64,000 nt of DNA, from NCBI RefSeq assembly GCF_003977755.1, contig NZ_RQWN01000001.1, positions 62,001-126,000 of the forward strand, read 5' to 3'. Positions 1 through 8,126 of the stretch are shown here, piece after piece (position 1 is the first letter of the stretch; each line of letters starts with the position of its first letter). This DNA is from Haloterrigena salifodinae (GTDB lineage: Archaea; Halobacteriota; Halobacteria; Halobacteriales; Natrialbaceae). The notes under the pieces were generated by a model. The model was given only the letters and a program-made list of their open reading frames with translations, had not been told where the DNA came from and searched no databases. Made by a program: the position numbers and the translations under genes.

Positions 1-369
1 CGAGCGTCTGACGGCGACCACTCGTTGGCGCTGTACATCGACGGAACCGCCGATGACGGAACGATCTGGGTCGAACAGCCGGTGAACGTCAGCCGGGTAC
101 GGACGGTAACCGTCGACGTCTACAGTCAGCAGGAATCGTTCAACCGGATGTCGCAGGTCGCGTTCTTCGCCGGGAAGAAACCGCGCAGCGGACTCGAGGA
201 GAGCGACTTCGATCGAGAAAAAGACATCGAAGACCATTCTGGGTGGAAAACCTACTCGTACTCGGTAGACGATCTCAGCGGAACGGTGACGCTCGCCGTC
301 GGCATGAACGTCGTCTGGGAAACGGGCGTTCGTCGGTACTTCGACGACGTTCGGCTCGTCACCGAGTAA
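1..369 (+). CDS. C-terminal part of a putative beta-sandwich (carbohydrate-binding-like) protein, 5'-truncated by window
   Basis: The frame is open from the first base, so the N-terminus lies outside the window; 122 residues are visible before the TAA stop. The stretch is predicted to be beta-rich. It begins with an SLALYIDG strand and ends YFDDVRLVTE, a pattern seen at the end of CBM4/9-like jelly-roll domains, where the last strand carries a DD pair. That family link is an inference from pattern only. No catalytic motif is visible. The gene converges on the minus-strand acyl-CoA cluster. It could equally be a non-sugar-binding secreted beta-sandwich. Confidence 0.6.
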   Translation, partial: RASDGDHSLALYIDGTADDGTIWVEQPVNVSRVRTVTVDVYSQQESFNRMSQVAFFAGKKPRSGLEESDFDREKDIEDHSGWKTYSYSVDDLSGTVTLAVGMNVVWETGVRRYFDDVRLVTE

Positions 370-444
370 GGGGAGCGCCGTTCGAACGCCTCGAACTCGG
401 CCGTTCGGGGCTCCGTACCCGTTGTCGACGCGAGCGCGAGCCTG

Positions 445-1872
445 CTATTCGTCCGCCGGCCGGACCTTGAACCCGTACCGCGTCACGCCTTCCTGCGTGT
501 AGATTCGGCGAATCGTCGTTTCGATCCGCTCGCCGACCGCGAACGCCTCGGGGGCCGCGTCGGTGCCCATCGCGGAGACGCTAACCGACTCGGTGCCGGA
601 CTCGTCCTCGAGGGCAACGATCGCTGCCGCGTAGTCGCCCGACCGGGCCTGCTGTTCTGCGAACTCCGGCGGGGCGCCACCCTGGGAGATAGTTGTGACG
701 GCCTCGACAGTCCCCGTCCCGGGTAGCTCGACCGGCTCGTACTCCACGAGCGAGCCGCAGTCGCCGCAGGCACCTTCCGGCGGGAACGAGAGCGCGCCGC
801 AGTCGGGACAGCGGCCGGCCTCGAGCCGGTAGCGCTGGGGGATCGACCGGCGCCACGAGGGGACGCTGACGTAGGCGCCGCCGCCCGACGGCGGGCCGGT
901 CGTGACGACGCCGCGCTGGCGCAGGTACTCGGCGTAGGAAAGGGTGTCGTCGCCCTCGAGAGCCGTTTTCGCGGGGACTGCGCCGTCGGCATCGACCATG
1001 AGCGCGTCCGCGCCCGCGCCGCTACCGTGGGCGACCGCGAGAACGGACTCGACGCCGTCCTCGAGGGCCGTCGCGAGCGAGACGGGGACGCTCGCGGCGC
1101 CAAGATCGCCCAATTCGTGGACCGTCGCGGCGGCCCGGATCTCGTCGGTACCGACGCCCGCCGCGCCCGCAGCGCGATAGGGGAGTTTGCCGTCGGGCGC
1201 CTGAATCGCGACGGCGTCGGGATCGGGTTCGGTCTCGAGGCCGTCGACGGCGCCGCCGATCGTCTCGGTGAACGCGGCGCGGTCGTACTGGGTGACGCCC
1301 AGTCCTTGCGTCTCGTCCTCGCCGGTGTTGCGAAACCGCGTTCCCGGGTAGGGCGTCGTGTACTCGGCGCGGTCGACGATCTCGGCGGGCCCGTCGCGCT
1401 CGAGGACGAACGCGGCGGCGCCGGCGCCCGCGGCGTGATCCACGCCGCCGTCGGGGTCGCCCTTCGGAGCGTCGGCCGCGATGACGAGCCCGACGGTCGC
1501 GTCCGCGCCGATCGCATCCATGCCGGCCCAGAGCGCACGGGTGCCGGCGCGCGTGCTGCCGGTGAACAGCTGCCGGGTCGTCGATTCGTCGAGGGCGAGC
1601 ATCTCACCCAGCCGGGCGGTCAGATCTTCCTCGGCCTCCGGCGGCCGCGAGGAGGCGAAGGCGAGCCAGTCGACGCTCGAGGGGTCGACGGCGGCGGCCT
1701 CGACCGCCCGCGTGGCGGCCTCGTAGCCCATCGTCAGCGCGTCCTCGTCGGCCGCGGGAACGGCCTTCTCGGTGATGCCGGCCGCGTGGAACTGGCCCCA
1801 GGCCTCCTCGAAGGCCTCGGCCGTGATGCGGAACCGCGGCGCGTAGGCGCCGACGCCGGTGATCGCGGTCAT
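445..1872 (-). CDS. HMG-CoA synthase-like thiolase-fold protein fused to a DUF35 zinc-ribbon/OB domain
   Basis: 475 residues. Residues 1-290 form a thiolase-fold (3-oxoacyl synthase III/HMG-CoA synthase-like) region starting TGVGAYAPRFR. Residues 350-475 are a DUF35 module: a zinc ribbon with Cys355, Cys358, Cys369 and Cys372, then an OB fold (VELPGTGTVEAVTTI). In archaea DUF35 proteins associate with thiolases and HMG-CoA synthases as acyl-CoA channels; here the domain is fused. The segment aligned with the nucleophile motif (AC-x-AGT in the family) reads GSTRAGT, so Thr107 sits where the catalytic Cys is expected and condensing activity is doubtful. The start ATG overlaps the upstream thiolase stop (TAATG), indicating translational coupling and a likely complex. 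Confidence 0.85.
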   Translation of the reverse strand: MTAITGVGAYAPRFRITAEAFEEAWGQFHAAGITEKAVPAADEDALTMGYEAATRAVEAAAVDPSSVDWLAFASSRPPEAEEDLTARLGEMLALDESTTRQLFTGSTRAGTRALWAGMDAIGADATVGLVIAADAPKGDPDGGVDHAAGAGAAAFVLERDGPAEIVDRAEYTTPYPGTRFRNTGEDETQGLGVTQYDRAAFTETIGGAVDGLETEPDPDAVAIQAPDGKLPYRAAGAAGVGTDEIRAAATVHELGDLGAASVPVSLATALEDGVESVLAVAHGSGAGADALMVDADGAVPAKTALEGDDTLSYAEYLRQRGVVTTGPPSGGGAYVSVPSWRRSIPQRYRLEAGRCPDCGALSFPPEGACGDCGSLVEYEPVELPGTGTVEAVTTISQGGAPPEFAEQQARSGDYAAAIVALEDESGTESVSVSAMGTDAAPEAFAVGERIETTIRRIYTQEGVTRYGFKVRPADE

Positions 1873-3050
1873 TAGGCGCTCACCTCCCGTTCTCTCTCAA
1901 ATACGTGAACGACGGCCGCACCGCCGCTGCCGCCGACGTTGTGAGTCAGGCCACGGGTCGGGTTCTCGACCTGCCGTTCGCCCGCCTTCCCGCAGAGCTG
2001 TTTGAACGCCTCGACAACCTGCCCGGCGCCGGTCGCGCCGATGGGGTGGCCCTTGGACTTGAGGCCGCCGGAGGTGTTGACGGGGAGTTCGCCACCGAGT
2101 TCGGTCGCGCCGGACTCGATCAGGTCGCCGGCCTCGCCGCGCTCGCAGAAGCCCAGATCCTCGTAGGCCAGCAGTTCGGCGATGGCGAAGCAGTCGTGGA
2201 CCTCCGCGAAGTCGAGGTCGTCCGGCTCGACGCCGGCCATCTCGTAAGCCTGTTCGCCGGCGCGCCGGCTCGCGGGGACGCCGGTGTAGGTGTCGCGCTG
2301 GAAGAGCCCGACGTTGTCGCTGCCCGCGCCGACGCCGGCGATGCGGATCGGATCGTCCGTGTACTCCTCGACGACGTCCTCGCTGACGATGAGGGCGCAG
2401 GCCGCGCCGTCGGAGGTCGGACAGCAGTGATAGAGGTTCAGGGGGTCCGCGACGACCGGGGCGGACTCGGCGTCCTCGAGCGAGCACTCGAACCCCAGCT
2501 GGGCGTGGGGGTTCTTCGCGCCGTTTGCGTGGTTCTTGACGGCCACTCGAGAGAGCTGTTCGCGGGTGGTTCCGTACCGCTCCATGTGGACGGAAGCCAT
2601 CTGGGCGTAGACGCCCGAGAAGGTCGTCCCGGAGAGTCGTTCCCACTCTGTTTCCCCGGAGACGCCGAGCCAGTACTTCGTCGCGTCGGAGCTCGTGTCC
2701 GACATGACCTCGAAGCCGCCGGCCAGAACGACGTCAGCCATTCCCGACTTGACCGCCTGAACGGCCTGGCGAACGGCGAAGCCGCTGGCCGCGCAGGCGT
2801 TCTCGACGCGCGTACAGGGGACCCCGCCGAGGCCGACGTGTTCGGTGACCGCGGGCCCCGAGAGGCCCAGTTGGCGACCGCCGACTCCCAGGTGACCGAC
2901 GAAGGCTTCGTCGATCTCCTCGCCGTCGATCCCGTTCGGTACGCTCTCCGTCGCCGCTTCGAACGCCGTCCGGAACAGGGACCGGTAGCTCTCCTCGGGG
3001 AACGCCCCGTAGTCCGACTGCCCCGCGCCGACGAGATACGCGTCTCGCAT
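1872..3050 (-). CDS. Thiolase family protein (acetyl-CoA C-acetyltransferase/SCP-x type)
   Basis: 392 residues from ATG at 3050 (MRDAYLVGAG); the frame stays open further upstream but only this start gives the family N-terminus. The acylated nucleophile Cys86 lies in RVENACAASG. The C-terminal half has VHDCFAIAELL and the active-site GHPIGATGAGQ, so all thiolase catalytic residues are present, unlike in its downstream partner. It probably catalyses acetoacetyl-CoA formation or cleavage, or releases a side-chain acyl-CoA. The pairing with the 475-residue HMG-CoA-synthase-like/DUF35 protein (one-base overlap) suggests a channelled complex. The substrate cannot be told from sequence. Confidence 0.9.
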   Translation of the reverse strand: MRDAYLVGAGQSDYGAFPEESYRSLFRTAFEAATESVPNGIDGEEIDEAFVGHLGVGGRQLGLSGPAVTEHVGLGGVPCTRVENACAASGFAVRQAVQAVKSGMADVVLAGGFEVMSDTSSDATKYWLGVSGETEWERLSGTTFSGVYAQMASVHMERYGTTREQLSRVAVKNHANGAKNPHAQLGFECSLEDAESAPVVADPLNLYHCCPTSDGAACALIVSEDVVEEYTDDPIRIAGVGAGSDNVGLFQRDTYTGVPASRRAGEQAYEMAGVEPDDLDFAEVHDCFAIAELLAYEDLGFCERGEAGDLIESGATELGGELPVNTSGGLKSKGHPIGATGAGQVVEAFKQLCGKAGERQVENPTRGLTHNVGGSGGAAVVHVFEREREVSA

Positions 3051-3103
3051 ACACGTGGCTGAGATCTCCCAGGATAAAAGATGTACATACTCGCGGAGGA
3101 CGC

Positions 3104-3262
3104 TGGCGCCACCGATACGTCGCCCAGTACGCGCCGAACAAGCGCGAGGAGGAGACGACGACCGTCGAGCGACCGACGGACGTTCCCGACCTGCGCGAGC
3201 GCGTGACGGTTGACTCGGCGAGTTCTGCTGGTCGTCCAACGGGCACCGTGACCGCGAAGTAA
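3104..3262 (+). pseudogene. Orphan C-terminal gene fragment
   Basis: Between two minus-strand genes, the plus strand holds a 53-codon frame reading WRHRYVAQYAPNKREEE and later DVPDLRERVTVDSAS, ending TAA at 3260-3262. The acidic composition and GC-rich third positions look like a real haloarchaeal protein tail, but there is no plausible in-frame start nearby and the upstream body is missing. I read it as the residue of a deleted gene. The family is not recognised. Confidence 0.35.
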
Positions 3263-3273
3263 CGCTCGGCCGG

Positions 3274-3678
3274 CTATCGCGTTTCGGGTTCCGGTTCGAC
3301 CCCGGTGTCGACGTCGTGCGATCCGGACGCTCGAGTCGCCTCGACGATCGCGCGGAGGAGCGTCGACTCGGCCGCGCGAAGGCGCTGGGAAACCGCCGAC
3401 TTCGAGATCGAAAGCCTCGCCGCGAGCGTCTCGAGATCCGTCTCTCGAGGGCAGTCGAAGTACCCCTTCTCGAAGGCGACTTCGAGTGCTTCCCACTGTT
3501 TCGGCGTCACGTCCCGGACGTCGATTCGGAGCGTCGTCGGGCGGCGACTCGAGTCGGGCGCGTCGACGATGCGAGCGTCGACCACGTCCTCGACGCAGTC
3601 GACGAGCTGTTCGATCGAATCGTCCTCGGTCACGGTCACCGTGACTCGGATCCGGTTGCCGTCGATATCGTTCCTCAT
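3274..3678 (-). CDS. HTH_10 (bacterio-opsin activator-like) transcriptional regulator, short form
   Basis: 134 residues. The C-terminal half is a canonical HTH_10 domain: TPKQWEALEVAFEKGYFDCP, then a recognition helix SISKSAVSQRLRAAE at about residues 90-105. The N-terminal ~55 residues resemble an ACT-like or ferredoxin-like sensor (IRVTVTVTEDDSIEQLVDCV) rather than the GAF/PAS/Cys-rich modules of larger Bat, NarO or DmsR proteins. It lies downstream of nirK on the same strand with a gap of about 145 bp, so it may be local or unrelated. The ligand is unknown. Confidence 0.8.
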   Translation of the reverse strand: MRNDIDGNRIRVTVTVTEDDSIEQLVDCVEDVVDARIVDAPDSSRRPTTLRIDVRDVTPKQWEALEVAFEKGYFDCPRETDLETLAARLSISKSAVSQRLRAAESTLLRAIVEATRASGSHDVDTGVEPEPETR

Positions 3679-3823
3679 GGGCGGACAGCGCGTTGATCGA
3701 CCCCGGGTTTCTCGCCGATACCGGACACTGGGACGGGTGTGTTTGTTTCGATTTGCATCGTTCTAACTGCGCTGGAAACGGGGGTCGATTACCCGTCGTA
3801 TGGCGGTCTTCGAAGGTCGGTTC

Positions 3824-4924
3824 TCACGGATTCGGATCGTAGATTTCGGGATCCGCCTCGCCGTCGACATCGATGACCGCGAGTGCGCCCCGCCGAGCCG
3901 CGCGGGTCAGTGCGTGGTCGACGATCTTGACCGGTCCGGGGACGGGGAACTCCATCTCGGCCGCGGCGGTCGTCCCCGGGGCCACGGGCGCGGTCTCGAT
4001 GTTACGATCGGGGGCGGTCAGGAGGTCGCCGTCGCGGTAGAACCGGCTCCAGACGTTGCCGATCGGGTGCCACGAACTCAGCAGGTTCGGCCCGCCGTTG
4101 GCGAAGTAGACGCGGGCGGTTTCGCCGACTTCGGCGTGCATCGGCCCGACGCCGTCCTCGGTGAAACCGTAGGCCTGTCCGTTGAAGACGACGTACGTGG
4201 GCTGCTCGGCCAGCATTGCGTCGAAGTCGAAGCCGTGGTGTCCCTCCTCGCCGACCGACCCGCCCGTGTAGATCTCGTGCTGGCCGAGGTAGAACTCCCG
4301 GTCGACCTCCGGAAGGCCGTCCTCGGGCTCGACGAGAATCGAGCCGAACATCCCGGCGCTGATGTGCTGGTCCATGTCCGGAATCGCACAGTGGTAGATG
4401 AACACGCCCGGGTACTCGGCTCTGAAGCTGATCTGCGCGGGATCGTCGCCGGGGCTAATCGTCGTCGCGTCAGCACCGCCGCCCGGTCCGTAAACCGCGT
4501 GGAAGTCCATGTTGTGGTTCGTGACGTTCAGGTCGTCGGGGACCTCGAAGGTGAGGGTGACGCGGTCGCCACGGCGGACCCGCAGCATCGGACCGGGAAC
4601 CTGCCCCTCGAAGGTCATGTAGTCGAAGGTGACCCCCGGTTCGATCTCGGCGGTCACCCGCTCGGTTCGAACCGTGACGTCGTGCTCGCGAGGTTCGTTC
4701 CAGTCGACCGGATCGGGGATAGTCGTCGGATCGCGAGCGATCCTCTCGACGTCGACGGACTCGACCGCCGCCAGCTCCCCCTCCTCGTCCGTCTCGGTAT
4801 CGGTGCCCTGTGCGTTCTGCTCGCCGTCGTTAGACAGTCCGTCGAGACAACCGGCGATCGCCAGCGCGGTCGCCCCACCGGCCGTTTGCAGGAACCGTCG
4901 TCGGGAGTTGGTGTTCGGGGTCAT
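3824..4924 (-). CDS. nirK: Copper-containing nitrite reductase (NO-forming)
   Basis: 366 residues. The N-terminus has a twin-arginine signal (SRRRFLQTAGG) and lipobox AIAGC, so the enzyme is probably exported folded and lipid-anchored outside the cell membrane. Two cupredoxin domains follow. Ligands visible by comparison with NirK: type 1 copper His137, Cys179, His187, Met192; type 2 copper His142, His178, His337; catalytic Asp140 (HNMDFHA) and His286 (SSWHPIG). All are present, so it should reduce nitrite to NO. No halocyanin, nitrate reductase or NO reductase gene is adjacent. A near-palindrome overlaps its promoter. Confidence 0.95.
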   Translation of the reverse strand: MTPNTNSRRRFLQTAGGATALAIAGCLDGLSNDGEQNAQGTDTETDEEGELAAVESVDVERIARDPTTIPDPVDWNEPREHDVTVRTERVTAEIEPGVTFDYMTFEGQVPGPMLRVRRGDRVTLTFEVPDDLNVTNHNMDFHAVYGPGGGADATTISPGDDPAQISFRAEYPGVFIYHCAIPDMDQHISAGMFGSILVEPEDGLPEVDREFYLGQHEIYTGGSVGEEGHHGFDFDAMLAEQPTYVVFNGQAYGFTEDGVGPMHAEVGETARVYFANGGPNLLSSWHPIGNVWSRFYRDGDLLTAPDRNIETAPVAPGTTAAAEMEFPVPGPVKIVDHALTRAARRGALAVIDVDGEADPEIYDPNP

Positions 4925-4948
4925 GACGTGACACTTAGGTATCGATCC

Positions 4949-4963
4949 GTTCGATTATTGAAC
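4949..4963. promoter_or_regulatory. Inverted repeat in the nirK promoter
   Basis: GTTCGATTATTGAAC is a near-perfect palindrome (7-bp arms, one mismatch, one central base) lying 25-39 bp upstream of the nirK ATG, over the AT-rich TATA position. An oxygen- or nitrite-responsive HTH_10 regulator such as NarO is a reasonable binder in haloarchaea, but that assignment is inference. Confidence 0.35.
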
Positions 4964-5218
4964 CAAGAGGCGCGTTTCTCCGGGATGGGAAGCCTACTGT
5001 AGGGGTACAGCCGCGTTACCTCCGCTCGAGAACGGACCCGAAGATGTTCTGATTTCGGTATAAGCGTGTTCGACGGCGCCTCGAGAGCGACCGTCCGAGT
5101 TCGGTCGCGGCCCGAGCCGGCGTTCCTTCGAGCGAACCGCACGACGGGAGCTGGGATCGCCGATACTATTCGTGAGACGCGACGCGGGATTCAAACGTCT
5201 CGTCGTCGTACACCAAGT

Positions 5219-6223
5219 ATGTCCCGTGCAGACGAACTCGTGGCCGTCCTCGAGACGGTGGAGTCGCTGGCGATCGTCTGCCACGACAATCCGGATCCGG
5301 ACTGTCTGGCCAGCGCCCTGGCCCTCAAGGCAATCGCGACCGACCACGACGTCGAGGAGGTGACGATCGCCTACGGCGGCGAGATTTCCCACCAGCAAAA
5401 CCGGGCGCTGGTCAACATGCTCGACATCTCCCTGCAGCCGATCGAGGACACGGCCGTCGACGACTACGACTGCATCGGCTTCGTCGATCACTCACAGCCG
5501 GGAGCCAACACCGAACTCCCGACGGAGATCGAGCCCGGGATCGTCGTCGATCACCACCCCGGCGAGTCGGTCGGCGCGCCCTTCGAGGACGTCCGGACCC
5601 GGATCGGAGCGACCGCGACCATCTTCGTCGAGTACCTCTGCGAGCTCGAGATCGAGTTGACGACGCGGCTCGCCTCGGCGCTGCTGTTCGCGCTCCACCG
5701 CGAACGGCTCGATTTCGTCCGCGAGCCGACCCTCCGGGAGTACGAGGCGGCGCTGGCGGTCTACCCCCACGCGGACTTAGAGACCCTCGAGCAACTCTAC
5801 AGCAGCGCGTTCTCGCCGGGCACGCTCGACGCGATCGGGAAGGCGATCGCGAGCCGCGAACGGCGGGGCTCCTCGCTGGTCGCGAGCGTCGGCAAAACGA
5901 CCGAGACCGACGCCTTACCCCAGGCCGCGGACTACCTGCTGAACCTCGAGGGCGTCGACACGGTGCTCGTCTACGGCGTCGTCGACGGCTCGATCCGGCT
6001 GAGCGCGCGCTCGATCGACCCGCGGATCCACATCGGGGAGACGCTCCAGACCGCCTTCGACGATCTCGGACAGGTCGGCGGCCACCACGACATGGCCGGC
6101 GGACGGATCGAGCTCGGCCTCTTCGCCGACGAGGCCGACGACACGGACGCGCTGCTCGAGTTCGTCGACGGCCGCCTCACGCGTCGGTTCTTCGACGCCC
6201 TGAACCTCGACGACGTCCAGTGA
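5219..6223 (+). CDS. DHH-family phosphoesterase (RecJ/NrnA-like, DHH-DHHA1)
   Basis: 334 residues from ATG at 5219 (MSRADELVAVL); longer starts upstream give no family sequence. Metal-binding motifs: CHDNPDPDC near residue 20, GFVDHSQPG, and the signature VVDHHPG. A C-terminal DHHA1 domain ends with GGHHDMAGG. The architecture matches nanoRNase/pAp phosphatase (NrnA) and archaeal DHH nucleases, so it likely uses Mn2+ to hydrolyse short oligoribonucleotides, pAp or cyclic dinucleotides; the exact substrate is not determinable. It stands alone between nirK and hsp20. Confidence 0.88.
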   Translation: MSRADELVAVLETVESLAIVCHDNPDPDCLASALALKAIATDHDVEEVTIAYGGEISHQQNRALVNMLDISLQPIEDTAVDDYDCIGFVDHSQPGANTELPTEIEPGIVVDHHPGESVGAPFEDVRTRIGATATIFVEYLCELEIELTTRLASALLFALHRERLDFVREPTLREYEAALAVYPHADLETLEQLYSSAFSPGTLDAIGKAIASRERRGSSLVASVGKTTETDALPQAADYLLNLEGVDTVLVYGVVDGSIRLSARSIDPRIHIGETLQTAFDDLGQVGGHHDMAGGRIELGLFADEADDTDALLEFVDGRLTRRFFDALNLDDVQ

Positions 6224-6305
6224 GCGCGCGCCAGTCGATCCGGGCACACACCTGGTGGCGGGGCCGTCGCGATCGGTCGATGAGTGTTGGCTGCGGCATC
6301 GCCGG

Positions 6306-6851
6306 TCAGTCGATGTCGATCGTCCGCGTCTCGCCGCCGGGCTCCAGTTTCGGAAGCCGAACCGTCAGGACGCCGTTGTTGACGGTCCCGGTCGCGGCGT
6401 CGGCGTCGACGCGCTCGGGAAGCCGAACCTGCCGGCTGAACGACTGCAACTCGCGCTCGCGGCGAATGTAGGTTCCCTCCTGCTCGCCCGCCCGGTCGCC
6501 TTCGCCCGTCCCGCGTGTCTCCTCGCGCTCGCGTTCCTCAAGATTGTCGCGCTCGCCGAGTCCGCTGCTCTCCGTGACCGCGTGCTGCCGTTCGCCCCTG
6601 ATGGCGAGCGTCTCGTCGCGGACGCGAATCTCGAGGTCGTCGCTCTCGTAGCCGGGGACGTCGACGGTGGCGACGAACTCGTCGCCTTGATCGGTCAGGT
6701 CCAGCCGGGTTGCCGCCCCGCTCATCGAGAGGTCGAGTCGACTCCGATCATCGACCTCCGACTGCCAGGTTCGGGCGGCCGTCTCGAGCCGACGATTCAG
6801 TTGGTCGAACAGCTCGTCGAGTCCGTCGAACGGGGTGGGTCTATCAGACAT
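6306..6851 (-). CDS. Hsp20/alpha-crystallin small heat-shock protein
   Basis: 181 residues from ATG at 6851. The N-terminal ~45 residues are followed by an alpha-crystallin domain (about 48-170) with closing motif NNGVLTVRLPK and a C-terminal IxI-like TRTIDID. An insertion of roughly 37 residues (about 90-127) rich in Glu, Arg and Gly interrupts the domain where the beta5-beta6 dimerisation loop lies in other sHsps. As an ATP-independent holdase it would bind unfolding proteins in the cytoplasm. It is divergent from the DJ-1/PfpI gene, which may also be stress-related. A palindrome lies just upstream of the start. Confidence 0.92.
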   Translation of the reverse strand: MSDRPTPFDGLDELFDQLNRRLETAARTWQSEVDDRSRLDLSMSGAATRLDLTDQGDEFVATVDVPGYESDDLEIRVRDETLAIRGERQHAVTESSGLGERDNLEEREREETRGTGEGDRAGEQEGTYIRRERELQSFSRQVRLPERVDADAATGTVNNGVLTVRLPKLEPGGETRTIDID

Positions 6852-6856
6852 GGTAT

Positions 6857-6871
6857 GTTGTAACACACAAC
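6857..6871. promoter_or_regulatory. Palindrome upstream of hsp20
   Basis: GTTGTAACACACAAC has perfect 5-bp arms (GTTGT/ACAAC) and ends 6 bp before the hsp20 start codon, where a heat-shock repressor would block initiation. There is no direct evidence of a binding protein. Confidence 0.3.
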
Positions 6872-6998
6872 GCGAACGGCGAAAAAGGCCACTCTCGTCG
6901 TCGCGGATTGTCACGCAAGGAAACGTATCGAAGCGGACATTGCGGCAGAACCGAGGGGAGGGCTGGTCGTTTTTACGCTCCGTCCCGTACGAACGGGT

Positions 6999-7679
6999 GT
7001 GAGTTCTGCACTGTTTGTCGTCAGCGAAGAGGGGTATTGGGGAGAAGAATGCGTCGAGCCGCTCGAGACGCTCTCGGAAGCGGGCCTCGAGATCACGGTC
7101 GCGACGCCCTCCGGGAGTCCACCGAAGGTCGACGAGCGCTCGATCGACCCCGACGAGGTCGGCGAGGAGACCGCCGAGCACGTCCGGGAGGTCCATGAGA
7201 ACGACGAGCGGCTGAACGATCCGATCCCGACGGCCCAGGCCGAGGCCGAGGGCTACGACGCGGTCGTCTTCCCCGGCGGTCACGGCGCCGAGTGGGACGT
7301 CAACCAGGACAGCGACGCGCGGCGCCTCCTCCGCGAGGCCGTCGCCGGCGACGACGGCAAGGCGCTGGTCGTCTGCCACGCCGTCGGCATCCTCGCGTTC
7401 GCCCGCGACCGACAGGGCGCGTTCATCGTCAACGGTCGCGATATCACCGGCTTCCCCAACGAGTGGGAGGAGGGCATCGTCGACGAGAACGACCTGATGC
7501 CCAGCGGCCGGAAACTGCCCTACTGGGTCGAAGACGAGGTCAAGGCGGCCGGCGCCAACTGGGACGCCGAACTCGACGCGGACACCAGCGTCACCGTCGA
7601 CGGCGACCTGCTGACCGCCCGCGGTCCCGGCTCCTCGAGCGCGGCGGCCGAGACGCTGCTCTCCGAGCTCGGCGAGTAA
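6999..7679 (+). CDS. DJ-1/PfpI family protein, Hsp31-like class I glutamine amidotransferase fold
   Basis: 226 residues from a GTG start at 6999. The nucleophile elbow VVCHAVGIL gives Cys126-His127, and Glu15/Glu16 in GYWGEE supplies the acid that polarises the Cys. The FPGGHGAEWD loop and the C-terminal GPGSSSAAAETLL are typical of Hsp31/glyoxalase III-like members. Likely roles are protein or nucleotide deglycation, glutathione-independent glyoxalase activity, or chaperoning. It is divergent from hsp20 and shares its intergenic region. A second, shorter DJ-1 protein occurs at 52502. Confidence 0.9.
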   Translation: MSSALFVVSEEGYWGEECVEPLETLSEAGLEITVATPSGSPPKVDERSIDPDEVGEETAEHVREVHENDERLNDPIPTAQAEAEGYDAVVFPGGHGAEWDVNQDSDARRLLREAVAGDDGKALVVCHAVGILAFARDRQGAFIVNGRDITGFPNEWEEGIVDENDLMPSGRKLPYWVEDEVKAAGANWDAELDADTSVTVDGDLLTARGPGSSSAAAETLLSELGE

Positions 7680-7834
7680 CGCCTCCGGCGTACGCACCGG
7701 CGACCCGATAGCGTCCGTCGATATTGCTAATCCGTCCCCGTTCGGACGACTCTCGTGCGACCGTTCGCGGCTCCGTTCGTCCCGGATCGACCGCCGACCG
7801 AGCGAGTTATCCCCGCTGGTTCCCGAGCACGACT

Positions 7835-8008
7835 GTGGTCCCCGCTGAATCGAACCCGTCCGCAGAAGTCCGCTTAGAGAGCCGTAGCTACCGAATTACG
7901 GTCGACGACGGCCGCGAGTCGTTCTTCGCACTCAGCATCGAAGACGCCACCAACGAGGACGCGTGGCTCATGTCGGACACCGTCGTCGCCCTCGAGAACA
8001 TGCGATAG
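7835..8008 (+). CDS. Small haloarchaeal protein of unknown function
   Basis: From GTG at 7835 the product is 57 residues: an acidic N-terminus, then RLESRSYRITVDDGRES and DEDAW-like NEDAWLMSDTVVAL. The ending resembles short conserved haloarchaeal proteins (DUF7331-like: a Trp followed by a D-T-V segment). The frame is open further upstream, but the earlier part has the composition of an out-of-frame intergenic region. No membrane segment or metal motif is seen. Function unknown. Confidence 0.5.
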   Translation: MVPAESNPSAEVRLESRSYRITVDDGRESFFALSIEDATNEDAWLMSDTVVALENMR

Positions 8009-8126
8009 TTCGACCGCGACCGACCGACGGTCGCGTCGGGCCTCCTCGAGTCTCATCTCACTCAGTTGTGACGTCGCGCGTCGTCGATAGGAAAGCGCTT
8101 CAAGCGGGACGCCGTTCTCCGATCCG

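Noticed and set aside
1027..1875. Long plus-strand frames opposite the HMG-CoA-synthase-like gene
   Set aside because: Antisense shadows of a GC-rich coding region with no family motifs.
5066..5218. N-terminal extension of the DHH protein
   Set aside because: The DHH family starts at MSRADELVAVL; upstream codons look like intergenic sequence.
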